Notes: a model not told the origin generated them from the sequence alone. A DNA stretch of 64,000 nt from Gallibacter sp963634825 (GCA_963634825.1 CAVHCP010000001.1:1-64000), one strand, 5' to 3'; numbered from the stretch's first letter, positions 7,567 to 17,805 are shown. Numbers and translations: made by a program.

Positions 7567-8735
7567 TATTTTTGGTGCTCCTTTTTCGTTGATTTATCAA
7601 GTGTTTTGCTATGCGATGTCTCCTCTGAGACTCTTTCCTCTTCCCATTCCATATTTTTAACAAGGTCTCGCTTAACATTGGCTTTATGAGCCGCATATAG
7701 CTGCGTTGTTGTAACCTGCTCATGATCCATAAGTGCTTGCACATCAAATATCGAATTACCTCGTGCTATAAGACTTGTCGCAGCCGTTGCTCTGAGCTTG
7801 TGAGGACTGTATCCTGCCTGGCGCGATGTCTTCATTCCAATGGAAGTATATTTTTTAACAAGCTCTCTGATCTGTCTGACGCTCATGCGCTTTGCCTGTA
7901 ATGACAAAAATAACGCATCCTCATCAGTATCCTTTATTCTCTCGTTTTCTATGTAATCTGAGATTACTGCCGTAACCGAATTGTTTAAAGGCATTATGGA
8001 TTCCTTATCTCTTTTTCTGTAAATTTTAAACTCGCCTCTGTTGAAGTTAAATGACGAAACATTTAGCTGTTGAAGCTCTGAAAGCCTAAGACCGTATGTT
8101 ATAAAAAGCAGCAATATCGCTTTGTCTCGCTTTTTAGTCTTTTCCCAGTATTGATGTTCCTTTTTTGTAAGATTTTGCCCTGTGCTTACGGCATCGAGCA
8201 TTATCATAACCTCATCATCCTGAAGCGCTTTTATTTCTCTCTCCTGAGCCTTTGGCACTCGTATCGGGTCAAATCCGTCCGTAATATTTTTTTCTAAAAG
8301 CTCATCTCTATACAGCTGCTTAAACATGACGGAAATAGAAGATTTTTTCCTTGCAAGCGTTTTATTATTATTTTCGTAAATATAAATCTCATTATTTTTT
8401 TCTTTTTTATATCGCCTGCAATAATCAATAAATATATTTACATCGATTGCTCTGACTTTATTTAGTTCCGAAAGCTTTACGTCTCTTGGCTCTTTTGCAT
8501 TTGTCAAATCCGTTTCGTTAATTAAATAATCAAAGAAAAAAGTTATATCATTGAGATAAGCAAGCCTTGTCATTGGCAGGACATTACCCTTAAGATATAT
8601 AAAATATCCTCGCAAAAAGGTAGGTAAGTTACTTTCGAGTTCCTCACATTTAAGCAAGATTTCTTGCTCTTTTAGCACTATATTGTCGGGCTTATCGCTC
8701 TTATTATGAATTTTTATATTCTTTGTGCCACCCAT
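7566..8735 (-). CDS. XerS-like tyrosine recombinase
   Basis: This 389-aa site-specific recombinase has an N-terminal SAM-like core-binding domain (about 35-155) and a C-terminal catalytic domain. Catalytic residues are visible: Arg217 in YGLRLSEL, a lysine near 242, His312 and Arg315 in HKLRATAA, His338 in MDHEQ, and nucleophile Tyr347 in QLYAAH. The N-terminal layout recalls streptococcal XerS, a single enzyme that resolves chromosome dimers at difSL. It overlaps miaA by 22 bp and ynbB by 1 bp, with no phage genes nearby, so a housekeeping Xer role is more likely than a mobile-element integrase. Confidence in the recombinase call is high; in the XerS assignment, moderate. Confidence 0.85.
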   Translation of the reverse strand: MGGTKNIKIHNKSDKPDNIVLKEQEILLKCEELESNLPTFLRGYFIYLKGNVLPMTRLAYLNDITFFFDYLINETDLTNAKEPRDVKLSELNKVRAIDVNIFIDYCRRYKKEKNNEIYIYENNNKTLARKKSSISVMFKQLYRDELLEKNITDGFDPIRVPKAQEREIKALQDDEVMIMLDAVSTGQNLTKKEHQYWEKTKKRDKAILLLFITYGLRLSELQQLNVSSFNFNRGEFKIYRKRDKESIMPLNNSVTAVISDYIENERIKDTDEDALFLSLQAKRMSVRQIRELVKKYTSIGMKTSRQAGYSPHKLRATAATSLIARGNSIFDVQALMDHEQVTTTQLYAAHKANVKRDLVKNMEWEEERVSEETSHSKTLDKSTKKEHQK

Positions 8736-9628
8736 GCGATTATTTCCTCTTCATCTTGATTTGATAAATTAAACCATTCCATATCATCATAACGCTTAAA
8801 CCAAGTGAGCTGCCTTTTTGCATATCTTCTTGTATTTCTCTTTATGAGCCAAATTGCATGCTCTAAATCATATTCGCCGTCCAAATATCCTATAAGCTCC
8901 TTATATCCTATCCCCTTCATAGAGATATTGTCTTTAGTTAAGCCCATTTGCATCAGCATTTTGATTTCATCCAAAAGCCCTTTTTGAATTAGTATATCAA
9001 CACGCTTATTTATTCTGTCATACAGCTCTTGCCTGTCTCTTGTCAGGCAAAGCATTATTGGACAATATTCTGAAGTCATTTGTTTTACATTTTTAAAATC
9101 ATCTATTTTATAGCCATTTACCTCTATCGCTTCAAGAGCTCTTATGATGCGCTTCACATTATTTTCGTGAAGCCTTTGTGCGACCTCCGGCGCCTTTTGC
9201 GCAAGTATCTCATATAAGACATGATTGCCTTCCTCCCGTGCGATAGCTTCATATTTTTCTCTTATTGCATCATTTTTAGCAGATATGCCAAAATCCATAT
9301 CATATAATATCGAATTTAGATAAAGTCCGGTACCTCCTGCTATTATCGGGAGCTTCCCTTCGTCTAAAAGCTTCTCTATCGCCTCTCTTGCAAGCCTTTG
9401 ATATATGGCAACAGAAAATTCTTCTCTGGGGTCCACAAAGTCAATAAGGTGATGCTTTGCCAAAAGCTGCTCTTTTTTCGTAGGCTTGGCAGAACCTATA
9501 TCCATAAATTTATATAGCTGCATAGAGTCGCACGAAACAATCTCGCCGTTAAATTTTTGAGCAAGTTTTATTGCATATTCTGTTTTACCGACAGCTGTCG
9601 GCCCTGCAACAACGAGTATTTTCTTCAT
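8714..9628 (-). CDS. miaA: tRNA dimethylallyltransferase MiaA
   Basis: This 304-aa enzyme has the N-terminal P-loop GPTAVGKTE (9-17) and the SCDSMQLYK and GGTGLYLN motifs of the family. It transfers the dimethylallyl group from DMAPP to N6 of adenine-37 in tRNAs reading UNN codons. The isoprenoid donor is made by enzymes encoded a few genes upstream (dxs, ispA). It overlaps mutL by 4 bp at its start and the recombinase by 22 bp at its end. Length is normal. Confidence 0.96.
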   Translation of the reverse strand: MKKILVVAGPTAVGKTEYAIKLAQKFNGEIVSCDSMQLYKFMDIGSAKPTKKEQLLAKHHLIDFVDPREEFSVAIYQRLAREAIEKLLDEGKLPIIAGGTGLYLNSILYDMDFGISAKNDAIREKYEAIAREEGNHVLYEILAQKAPEVAQRLHENNVKRIIRALEAIEVNGYKIDDFKNVKQMTSEYCPIMLCLTRDRQELYDRINKRVDILIQKGLLDEIKMLMQMGLTKDNISMKGIGYKELIGYLDGEYDLEHAIWLIKRNTRRYAKRQLTWFKRYDDMEWFNLSNQDEEEIIAWVAQRI

Positions 9629-11472
9629 TTTCTCTTAAATCTCTTTTCCATATCTTCTTTGCTTATTTTTATAAAGGTCGGTCTGCCGTGCGGACACGAA
9701 AACGGATTTTTGCATTTATCCAAATCCTCTAAAAGCGTTGATATCTCCCCGTTTGAAATAATATCATTAGCCTTGATCGCCGCCTTACAAGCCCTTGTTG
9801 CAATCTTATTGAGTGTATTTTTATCCTTAAAATCGCTATATTCGCCTATATGATCTATAAAATCATGTAATATATTCTCTGCTTCTCCAAGTTCTAAAAA
9901 TGTCGGAATTTCGGAAATCTTATATGTCAACGGACCGAATTCTTCAATCGAAAAGCCTATTTTTTTTAGGAAAGGCAGCCAGTTTGCTTCAGCTTCCTTA
10001 TCTGCATAAGATACATCAAGCATTATAGGAAGCAGTATAGGTTGCCTGTTTTTTTCCGATGAGTTAAATTGCTCTAAAAACCTTTCAAAAAATATACGCT
10101 CGTGTGCGGCATGCTGATCCAAAAAGTATATGTTTTCGTCATCATAAAGCTGTATATATGTTCCGAAAAATTGACCGATTTGCTTTAATGTAGCAAATTT
10201 AAATGATTTGTCCTCTTTTAAAAAATCTTCCTGAATAAAAGAAATTTCTTTTGATGTCTTTATTGCTTTTTCTTTCGATATTTCTTTTGATATTTCCTCT
10301 ACGTCGTCAGATATATCGTCAGACTTTTCGATATGCTCCGCCTTGTAGGTTGACAATATATTTTTTATGTCGCTTACTTTTGGATGCTTCTTTTCTTTAA
10401 CCGGTACACCATATTCTGCACGTTCTACAGGCGTAGCAGGCGCCACAGGTTCTACAGGTGTTATATGTTCTACAGCCGATGGCATAGCCTCGCTCGAATT
10501 TAATGCTGTTATTATACTCTTTTCTACAATATCTGTAATTACTTTTTCGTCATAAAATCTGACTTGCCTCTTATTTGGATGTATATTTACATCCATACTT
10601 TCGGGAGGAATATCCAAAAATAGATAGCATATTGGAAATCTGCCTTCAAAGAGCCTGTCGCAATATGCATTATTTATGCCTTTTTCGATAACCTTACTGT
10701 CTACAACCCTGCCATTTACGAAAAATATTTGATTTTTTCTTGAGCTTTTGCTTTCTCCCGGACCCGAAATATACCCTTCTACAGTTATACCATCCTCATA
10801 AAAAGTGAAAGGAATCAATTTGCTTTTAAAAATGTTGCTCGTTAAGGTTGCAATCGTATTGCCCCTGTCGCCTTTTCCATTTGTAGCAAATAAAATCCTT
10901 TCGTTATTTATCATCCTAATCTTTATTTTTGGATAAGCAAGCGCAATATTCGTTACAAATTCGATAATACTGCTGCTTTCGCTACGCTCGCTCTTTAAAA
11001 ACTTCAGTCTTGCCGGCGTATTATAAAAAAGATCCGAAACTATAAGTGTAGTACCATTTGGTGTACCGCAGGCCACATTTTCTATTATCTCACCACCATA
11101 TATCAAAAGCTGTCTGCCTGTTTCCTGCTCCTTTGTTTTTGTCAAAAGCTCAACTCTTGAAACGGCGGCTATACTCGCCAGCGCCTCGCCCCTAAAGCCG
11201 AGAGTCCTTATATAGTCTAAATCCTTTGCAGTTTCTATTTTAGATGTGGCATGTCTCATAAAAGCAAGTTCGCATTCTTCCTGCGCAATACCGGCGCCGT
11301 TATCGGTCACTCTGATATACGATTTGCCACCGTTTTTTATTTCAACGACAATATTGCTTGCTCCTGCATCTATCGAGTTTTCGACAAGCTCTTTAACTAT
11401 CGACAGAGGTCTTTCGACCACCTCTCCTGCCGCTATTTTATCTGCTGTACTCTTATCAAGTAGCTTTATCAT
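9625..11472 (-). CDS. mutL: DNA mismatch repair protein MutL
   Basis: This 615-aa protein has an N-terminal GHKL ATPase (about 1-330) with ENSIDAGA, DNGAGI and GFRGEALASI, and a C-terminal dimerisation/endonuclease domain. The DQHAAHERIFFE motif near residue 460 matches the DQHA(X)2E(X)4E signature of nicking MutLs, and CPHGRPTFI near the C-terminus is the conserved zinc-site CPHGRP motif. It should therefore nick the unmethylated strand itself, as expected in a bacterium without MutH. It overlaps mutS by 4 bp. The linker around 340-400 is lysine- and glutamate-rich and low-complexity. Confidence 0.96.
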   Translation of the reverse strand: MIKLLDKSTADKIAAGEVVERPLSIVKELVENSIDAGASNIVVEIKNGGKSYIRVTDNGAGIAQEECELAFMRHATSKIETAKDLDYIRTLGFRGEALASIAAVSRVELLTKTKEQETGRQLLIYGGEIIENVACGTPNGTTLIVSDLFYNTPARLKFLKSERSESSSIIEFVTNIALAYPKIKIRMINNERILFATNGKGDRGNTIATLTSNIFKSKLIPFTFYEDGITVEGYISGPGESKSSRKNQIFFVNGRVVDSKVIEKGINNAYCDRLFEGRFPICYLFLDIPPESMDVNIHPNKRQVRFYDEKVITDIVEKSIITALNSSEAMPSAVEHITPVEPVAPATPVERAEYGVPVKEKKHPKVSDIKNILSTYKAEHIEKSDDISDDVEEISKEISKEKAIKTSKEISFIQEDFLKEDKSFKFATLKQIGQFFGTYIQLYDDENIYFLDQHAAHERIFFERFLEQFNSSEKNRQPILLPIMLDVSYADKEAEANWLPFLKKIGFSIEEFGPLTYKISEIPTFLELGEAENILHDFIDHIGEYSDFKDKNTLNKIATRACKAAIKANDIISNGEISTLLEDLDKCKNPFSCPHGRPTFIKISKEDMEKRFKRK

Positions 11473-13898
11473 ATTTCTCCTTTTTCAAGCTTTTTTAGCT
11501 TATTTTCGGCATTCTCCAATACCTCATTTGGCACACCTGCCAGCTTTGCTACATGTATACCATAGCTTCGTGATGCACTGCCATCAACGATTTTATGTAA
11601 AAAGACGACTTGTCCATTTTCCTCTGCAACATCTACATTCAGATTTTTGAACCCTTTTATTGTCTTCTCAAGTGCAGTCAACTCATGATAATGCGATGCA
11701 AACAGTGTTTTTATTTGCCTATCCTTTGAACAAAGATATTCTATCGCCGCCCAAGCTATTGAAAGTCCGTCATATGTGCTTGTGCCCCTGCCTATTTCAT
11801 CTAAAATAATAAGGCTTCTGTTTGTTGCATTATTTAAGATATATGCAAGCTCGCTCATTTCAACATAAAAAGTACTCTGACCGCCTGCTAAGTTGTCGCT
11901 TGCTCCTATGCGGGTAAATATCCTGTCTACAATACCTATTCTCGCTTCCTCGCACGGTACAAAGCAGCCCGCCTGTGCCATCAGAACTATAAGGGCATTT
12001 TGCCTCATATATGTTGACTTGCCTGCCATATTCGGTCCTGTTATAAGTAGCATAGATTTGTCGCTACAGTTTATTTCAAGATCATTTGATACAAATCTGC
12101 CACCACCCATTGCATTTTCGACAACAGGATGCTTACCACCCTTTATTATGATTTCATCACCTTGATGCATATCAGGTCTCACATATCCGAGATTGCTACT
12201 AACCTCTGCAAAAGAAGTAATAGCATCAAGTGTTGCAATAACCTTTGAGGTCTTTTGTATTCGCTTTACCTCTTTTTTTATCGCATCCCGAAGCTCTGTA
12301 AAAATCTCATATTCCTTTTGATTTATCTTTGTTTCCGCACTTAAAAGCGTTGCTTCTGTTTCCTTTAGCTCGGTTGTATAATATCGCTCCGAATTTGATA
12401 ACGTTTGCTTTACTATATAATTTTCCGGAACCTTTTCGTAGTTTGATTTTGTAACATCAATATAATATCCAAATGTTCTATTAAATCCGACCTTGAGATT
12501 TTGAATACCCGTACGCTTTCTTTCCCTGCCTTCAAAGCTTGCCATCCAAGCTTTCGCATCCTTTATAGAAAACTTGAGCTCATCAAGCTCACTTGAATAT
12601 CCGTCCTTGATAATTCCGCCATCCCTTATGGAATCAGACGGCTCATCCTCTATCGCCTCGTCGATAAGGTTGTATATATCTGTCAATGGATCTATATTTT
12701 TAAGAATATATTTCAAAAGAGAAGCATCAGCATCCTCTAATTCATATATAAGCTCAGGCAAAACAAAAAGCGATGATTTTAGTGCTAACAAATCCTTTGC
12801 ATTTGCCGTGCCGTAAGCTATTTTACCAATTAGCCTCTCGAAGTCGTATACCTGCTTTAAATGTTCTTTTATATTGTTTCTTACTATGAATTCATCAACT
12901 AAATACGAAACGGCATCAAGCCTGTCATTTATCTTTTCGAGCTTGTTTAAAGGACTTTTTAGCCATTTTTTCATCTTACGACCACCCATAGCCGTATGAG
13001 TTTTGTCGAGAATGCCAAGAAGAGAACCTCTTTTCCTTTTTTCATACAAGGTCTCTGTTATTTCCAAATTTTTAATCGTAGCTCTGTCAAGAGCCATAGT
13101 GTCGCCAACATGATATATATTTAGTGTCGTTACATTTGAAAGAGCTTGCTTTTGCGTTTCTAAAAGATATAAAAGCTGACTTCCTATAGCATATACTAAA
13201 GGCTGATTTTCTTCTATTCCTATCGAAATAAGCGAATGAATATCAAATTGCTTTAGTATTACTTTTCCCGAAGTGCTCATATTATATCCGTCGTCAGGTT
13301 TTTGTGTAATAAGCGCATCTGTATTATTTTTTATCTCGGATATATCAATATAAAGGTCTGCACCGGTATTTATGATGATTTCCTTAGGTGCAAAGCGCAC
13401 AAGCTCATTTGTAAGCGCAAGCTGGCCGTTTGTATCATCAAGTGAAGTCGCAGTTATTTCGCCTGTCGATATATCACAAAAGGAAATTCCTATATTTTCC
13501 TTTCCGACATATATAGATGCCAAATAGTTATTTTCGTTTGCATTTATAAGTTCGTCATCTATAATTGTGCCCGGCGTTATGATTTGCACAACCTCTCTTT
13601 TAACAAGTCCTTTTGCACTTTGAGGGTCTTCAACCTGTTCGCAAATGGCGACCTTATATCCTCTTTCGACAAGCTGAGCTATATATCGCTGAGCTGAGTG
13701 AAATGGCACACCGCACATAGGCGCACGTTCCTCAAGACCGCAGCTGCGACCGGTCAAAGCAAGCCCAAGCTCCCTTGAAACAAGAGTGGCATCATCAAAA
13801 AACATCTCATAAAAATCTCCGAGTCTGTAAAACAATATACAGTCTTGGTATTCCTCTTTAGTTTTTATATATTGTTGCATCATCGGTGATAACTGCAT
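11469..13898 (-). CDS. mutS: DNA mismatch repair protein MutS
   Basis: This 809-aa protein contains the mismatch-binding Phe-X-Glu motif in GDFYEMFFDDA (N-terminal domain), the connector, lever and clamp domains, and the ABC-type ATPase with Walker A GPNMAGKSTY and Walker B LIILDEIGRGTST. It recognises mispairs and recruits MutL, encoded next. It is somewhat shorter than E. coli (853) or B. subtilis (about 858) MutS; the loss is at the C-terminus after the helix-turn-helix, where the tetramerisation/clamp-binding tail normally lies. The start is supported by the family-typical opening LSPMMQQY. Confidence 0.96.
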   Translation of the reverse strand: MQLSPMMQQYIKTKEEYQDCILFYRLGDFYEMFFDDATLVSRELGLALTGRSCGLEERAPMCGVPFHSAQRYIAQLVERGYKVAICEQVEDPQSAKGLVKREVVQIITPGTIIDDELINANENNYLASIYVGKENIGISFCDISTGEITATSLDDTNGQLALTNELVRFAPKEIIINTGADLYIDISEIKNNTDALITQKPDDGYNMSTSGKVILKQFDIHSLISIGIEENQPLVYAIGSQLLYLLETQKQALSNVTTLNIYHVGDTMALDRATIKNLEITETLYEKRKRGSLLGILDKTHTAMGGRKMKKWLKSPLNKLEKINDRLDAVSYLVDEFIVRNNIKEHLKQVYDFERLIGKIAYGTANAKDLLALKSSLFVLPELIYELEDADASLLKYILKNIDPLTDIYNLIDEAIEDEPSDSIRDGGIIKDGYSSELDELKFSIKDAKAWMASFEGRERKRTGIQNLKVGFNRTFGYYIDVTKSNYEKVPENYIVKQTLSNSERYYTTELKETEATLLSAETKINQKEYEIFTELRDAIKKEVKRIQKTSKVIATLDAITSFAEVSSNLGYVRPDMHQGDEIIIKGGKHPVVENAMGGGRFVSNDLEINCSDKSMLLITGPNMAGKSTYMRQNALIVLMAQAGCFVPCEEARIGIVDRIFTRIGASDNLAGGQSTFYVEMSELAYILNNATNRSLIILDEIGRGTSTYDGLSIAWAAIEYLCSKDRQIKTLFASHYHELTALEKTIKGFKNLNVDVAEENGQVVFLHKIVDGSASRSYGIHVAKLAGVPNEVLENAENKLKKLEKGEI

Positions 13899-13899
13899 T

Positions 13900-15096
13900 T
13901 TATTTTTTCCTTTCGTTGTATGCTTTAAGACCGAGCCTTATAAGCTCAACGCCTCTTCTCATATCATGTTTATTTAAAACATATGCAATTCGTATCTCAT
14001 TTTTGCCAAGCCCCTCTGTCGCATAAAAACCCTCAGCCGGCGCAAACATAACGGTTTCGCCGTTGTCATCAAATTCGCTTAGCAAGAATATCAAAAAATC
14101 CTCTATATCATCTACCGGTAATTTTACTGTAATGTAAAACGATCCTCCCGGCTTATGACATACTACACCCGGGATTTTCATAAGCTCTTCATATACGGCA
14201 TCTCGTCTGCTACAGTATTCTGCAACCATTTTTTCATAATATGACTTAGGAAGCTTATAAAGAGCTGTAGCTCCTATCTGATCTATCGTAGGCACACATA
14301 GTCTACCTTGTGCTATTTTCATAATGCCTTCCATGAGGTGTTTGTTTTTTGAAATAACGCAACCTATTCGTGCACCGCAAGCCGAAAATCTTTTTGAAAT
14401 AGAGTCGATTATAACTACTCTGTCTGCTATATCATCTAACATTCCAAAAGATGTAACTTCTCTGCCGTCATAGACGAATTCCCTATATACTTCGTCGGCA
14501 ATAATAAATAAATCGTGCTTTTTGGCAAACTCGCCGATGACTTTCATCTCCTCAATCGAAAGCGTATATCCTGTTGGATTGTTTGGTGTTATGCAGCAAA
14601 TTGCCTTAGTTTTTGGCGTTACCGCAACCTCAAGTTTTGCCATATCAGCATAACGATAGCCGTCCTCAGCTGTTGTAGTCACAGGTACTACATTGCCTCC
14701 TGCCGAAAGTACAAAATTGTGATAGTTTGTATAAAACGGTTCAGGAATCAAAACATCGTCTCCGTCATTTACAAGTGCTAAAAATATCATAGTAAGCGCC
14801 TCAGAGCCACCATTTGTGATAATCATGTCATCTCTGGTATAATTTATGCCATAATCCTTAAAATAGTCTATAATCGCATCCTGAAGCGAAATAAGACCAC
14901 CTGACTCCGCATAAGCTATAACCTTTTTATGAAAATTCCTCACCGCTTCCATAAAGCATGCAGGCGTTTCAACATCAGGCTGACCTATGTTTAAATGGTA
15001 TACCTTTTTGCCGTCGTCTTTAGCCTTTTGCGCTATCGGATTAAATTTTCTAATCGGTGAAAATTGCATGTTTTCTACTCTTTGTGATAAATTCAT
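13900..15096 (-). CDS. PLP-dependent aminotransferase class I (aspartate/alanine type)
   Basis: This 398-aa fold-type I aminotransferase has the Schiff-base lysine in SISKRFSACGARIG, the aspartate of FIIADEVYREF, the asparagine of NNPTGYTL, and the substrate-carboxylate arginine in NEIRIAYVL. It opens with FSPIRKFNPIA and belongs to the AspC/AlaT-like subgroup. The amino-acid substrate cannot be read from the sequence. It lies between tlyA (20-bp gap) and mutS (1-bp gap) and is probably co-transcribed, although its role is unrelated to repair. It differs from the aminotransferase in the Stickland cluster at 42 kb. Confidence 0.88.
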   Translation of the reverse strand: MNLSQRVENMQFSPIRKFNPIAQKAKDDGKKVYHLNIGQPDVETPACFMEAVRNFHKKVIAYAESGGLISLQDAIIDYFKDYGINYTRDDMIITNGGSEALTMIFLALVNDGDDVLIPEPFYTNYHNFVLSAGGNVVPVTTTAEDGYRYADMAKLEVAVTPKTKAICCITPNNPTGYTLSIEEMKVIGEFAKKHDLFIIADEVYREFVYDGREVTSFGMLDDIADRVVIIDSISKRFSACGARIGCVISKNKHLMEGIMKIAQGRLCVPTIDQIGATALYKLPKSYYEKMVAEYCSRRDAVYEELMKIPGVVCHKPGGSFYITVKLPVDDIEDFLIFLLSEFDDNGETVMFAPAEGFYATEGLGKNEIRIAYVLNKHDMRRGVELIRLGLKAYNERKK

Positions 15097-15116
15097 GGTT
15101 TGCTCCTTTACTTTTT

Positions 15117-15944
15117 TTATTTGTCTAATGTTAAATGTGATTTTTCTACAATTTCTTTTATTTTCTCATCTGTTAAATCGATACTTACATCTGTCTGCTT
15201 TATTGCCACACTATCTGTATTTTCTAAATATAATAAATATTCGATATTTCCCTTCGCACCTGTGACCGGCGAAAATGTCAGTCCCTTAGAAAGCAATCCG
15301 TTGTCATTTGCATAAGAAATAACATTTTTGATTGTTTGTATATGTACGTTTTTGTCCCGCACAATACCATTTTTGCCTACCTGCTCCTTGCCTGCTTCAA
15401 ATTGCGGTTTTATAAGACATATTATTTTGCCATCTTTTTTTAATAATTCCTTTGCCTTTGGAAACATCAGCGCAAGCGATATAAACGAAACATCGATACT
15501 TATAAAGTCTATCTCCTCTTTTATCAGGGAATTATCCAAATATCTGATATTTGTTTTTTCTAAGTTTACTACCCTCTCATCTGTTCTGAGCTTGTAATCA
15601 AGCTGACCGTAGCCTACATCTATCGCATATACCTTTTTTGCGCCATTTTGCAACATACAATCGGTAAAACCGCCTGTAGAAGCGCCCATATCCATACAAA
15701 TAGCGTCCTTTAAGTCAAGCGCAAATTCATTTATCGATTTTGCAAGCTTAAGACCACCACGGCTGACATATGGACATGTATTGCCACGAATTATAATATT
15801 AGCTTCGGTGTCTACCTGTGTGCCTGCCTTATCTACTCTGACCTCATCTATGTAAACTATTCCTGCCATTATTGCGGCCTTTGCTTTCTCCCTTGAAGCA
15901 AATAAACCTCTTTCGACAAGTAAAATATCAAGCCTTTCCTTCAA
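15117..15944 (-). CDS. tlyA: TlyA-family rRNA 2'-O-methyltransferase (S4 domain plus FtsJ fold)
   Basis: This 275-aa protein begins with an S4 RNA-binding domain (about 3-65, RLDILLVERGLFASREKAKA), followed by an FtsJ-like Rossmann methyltransferase with MDMGASTGGFTDCML as the SAM-binding motif. Mycobacterial TlyA methylates ribose in 16S and 23S rRNA. The older 'hemolysin' label is not supported by structure. In Firmicutes it normally follows dxs and precedes argR-recN; here argR and recN are absent. It overlaps dxs by 17 bp. Confidence 0.92.
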   Translation of the reverse strand: MKERLDILLVERGLFASREKAKAAIMAGIVYIDEVRVDKAGTQVDTEANIIIRGNTCPYVSRGGLKLAKSINEFALDLKDAICMDMGASTGGFTDCMLQNGAKKVYAIDVGYGQLDYKLRTDERVVNLEKTNIRYLDNSLIKEEIDFISIDVSFISLALMFPKAKELLKKDGKIICLIKPQFEAGKEQVGKNGIVRDKNVHIQTIKNVISYANDNGLLSKGLTFSPVTGAKGNIEYLLYLENTDSVAIKQTDVSIDLTDEKIKEIVEKSHLTLDK

Positions 15945-17799
15945 TTTGATTTGCTATCCTTTCTGCGATTTTTTGCGCTGACAATCCATATTTTTCCATT
16001 ACAAGTGGTGTCGCTCCGGCCTCTATAAATTTTTTAGGCCAGCCGAAGCATAAAGTCTTTGTTTTTATCTTTTCAGAAGCTATAACGCTTGCAACGCTTT
16101 CGCAAAAACCGCCCTCGAGCATTCCGTCCTCTATCGTCACTATATATTTGGAATTTTTGGTATCCTCTATCAACTTTTCTTTATCTATCGGAGAGATGAA
16201 TCTAACATTTGTTACTCCGGCATCTATTTTTTGTTTTTTTAATATTTCTGCAGCCTCAATAGCAACTTTGACCATGTCACCGACAGCCCAAATTTGAACG
16301 TCCTTGCCAACAGAAATTCTCTGAGCTTTTTTGTCGATATCATCAGGCAGAAAATCAAATATATATGCCTCGCCTCTCGGATATCTTATCGCTATCGGGC
16401 TGTCAAAGCCCTCGGCAAAATCAAGCATCATTTCGAACTCTTCCTTAGAAGCCGGAGCTAAAACTGTCATATTCGGAATATTTTTTAAATATGATATATC
16501 AAACATGCCATGGTGAGTTTCGCCGTCAGCGCCTACATTTCCCGCCCTGTCTACAGCAAATACGACAGGCACATTTTGAAGGCATACATCCATTATGATA
16601 TTGTCATATCCCCTTTGCAAAAATGTCGAATATATCGATACAAACGGCTTAAATCCGCATTTTGCCAACGCTCCTGCAAATGTCACCGCATGGCCCTCTG
16701 CTATTCCTACATCAAATGTTTTATTTGGAAAAAGCTTTGCAAAATTCGATAAACCTGTACCGTCGATCATGGCAGCGGATATAGCAATTACCTTATCATT
16801 TCTCTTTGCAATATCTATCAGTTTATTACCATATATCTCGGAAAATGATTGATTGCCACTTGATACGCACTCTCCTGTATCAGGCTCAAATTTGCCTATT
16901 CCATGAAACTTTGCCGGATTTTGTTCGGCATTTTTATATCCTTTGCCTTTTTTCGTAATGACATGTACTATTACCGAATGCTCGAGCTCTTTGACGCTTT
17001 CAAATGTATCAATCAGAGCATTGATATCATGCCCATCTATCGGGCCGATATATGTATATCCAAGCTTTTCAAACATTACTCCGTCTACAAGAGAATACTT
17101 GAGATGATTTTTCGCATTTGAAACTCCGCTATATAGCGAGCCTCCTATAACAGGCACCTTTTGCAATGCGCCTCTGAAGCCCTTTTTGAAGCTTGTATAT
17201 CCCTTTGAAACCCTGAGTCTGTTTAAATGTTTAGAGAGCCCTCCTGTATTTTTGCCGATCGACATACCGTTATCATTAAAGACAACTATCGTTTTGGATT
17301 TTAGGTCTGCTAAATTATTCAGTCCTTCGTATGAAAGCCCTCCAGTAAGAGCACCGTCCCCTATAACTGCAATAACTTCATGATTTTCACCGTTTAAATC
17401 CCTGGCAGCTGCAAATCCTGTAGCTATTGAAATAGAGTTGCTGCTGTGACCCACATCAAAAACATCATATTCACTTTCCTTTTGCTTCGGAAAACCGCTC
17501 AGACCGTTAAATTGCCTTAGTGTATCAAAGTGCTCGGCTCTGCCTGTCAAAATCTTATGGACATATGCCTGATGTCCCACATCCCATATCAGCTTGTCCT
17601 TCGGAGTATCAAATACCTTGTGCAATGCGATCGTAAGCTCCACAGCTCCGAGATTTGAAGCAAGATGTCCACCTGTTTTTGAAACTTTATCAACTAAAAA
17701 TTCCCTAATAGCAACCGCTAATAGCTCAAGCTCCTTATTGTCCATAAATTTTAGGTCTTGCGGGAATGTATAATCAAGTAAGTTTTTCATTTTCTCCAT
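15928..17799 (-). CDS. dxs: 1-deoxy-D-xylulose-5-phosphate synthase
   Basis: This 623-aa thiamine-diphosphate enzyme has the GDGALTGG cofactor motif near residue 150, a C-terminal transketolase-like pyrimidine-binding domain and the DRAGNVGADGETHHG signature. It condenses pyruvate with glyceraldehyde 3-phosphate in the first step of the MEP isoprenoid pathway, feeding ispA next to it and the undecaprenyl carrier. Two starts are possible: ATG at 17799 or ATG at 17790, the latter with GGAG just ahead. The downstream tlyA overlaps it. Confidence 0.96.
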   Translation of the reverse strand: MEKMKNLLDYTFPQDLKFMDNKELELLAVAIREFLVDKVSKTGGHLASNLGAVELTIALHKVFDTPKDKLIWDVGHQAYVHKILTGRAEHFDTLRQFNGLSGFPKQKESEYDVFDVGHSSNSISIATGFAAARDLNGENHEVIAVIGDGALTGGLSYEGLNNLADLKSKTIVVFNDNGMSIGKNTGGLSKHLNRLRVSKGYTSFKKGFRGALQKVPVIGGSLYSGVSNAKNHLKYSLVDGVMFEKLGYTYIGPIDGHDINALIDTFESVKELEHSVIVHVITKKGKGYKNAEQNPAKFHGIGKFEPDTGECVSSGNQSFSEIYGNKLIDIAKRNDKVIAISAAMIDGTGLSNFAKLFPNKTFDVGIAEGHAVTFAGALAKCGFKPFVSIYSTFLQRGYDNIIMDVCLQNVPVVFAVDRAGNVGADGETHHGMFDISYLKNIPNMTVLAPASKEEFEMMLDFAEGFDSPIAIRYPRGEAYIFDFLPDDIDKKAQRISVGKDVQIWAVGDMVKVAIEAAEILKKQKIDAGVTNVRFISPIDKEKLIEDTKNSKYIVTIEDGMLEGGFCESVASVIASEKIKTKTLCFGWPKKFIEAGATPLVMEKYGLSAQKIAERIANQIEGKA

Positions 17800-17805
17800 A
17801 TCCTA

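Noticed and set aside
7566..8735. Integrase as a sign of a prophage or genomic island
   Set aside because: Flanking genes overlap it and are conserved housekeeping genes; no att-like repeats or phage genes seen.
13590..13598. AACCTCTCT in mutS as another small-RNA target or copy
   Set aside because: It is inside coding sequence, far from the start codon, with no promoter module nearby; probably chance.
15117..15944. Hemolysin annotation for the TlyA homologue
   Set aside because: S4 plus FtsJ methyltransferase domains explain the protein; there is no sign of a secreted toxin.
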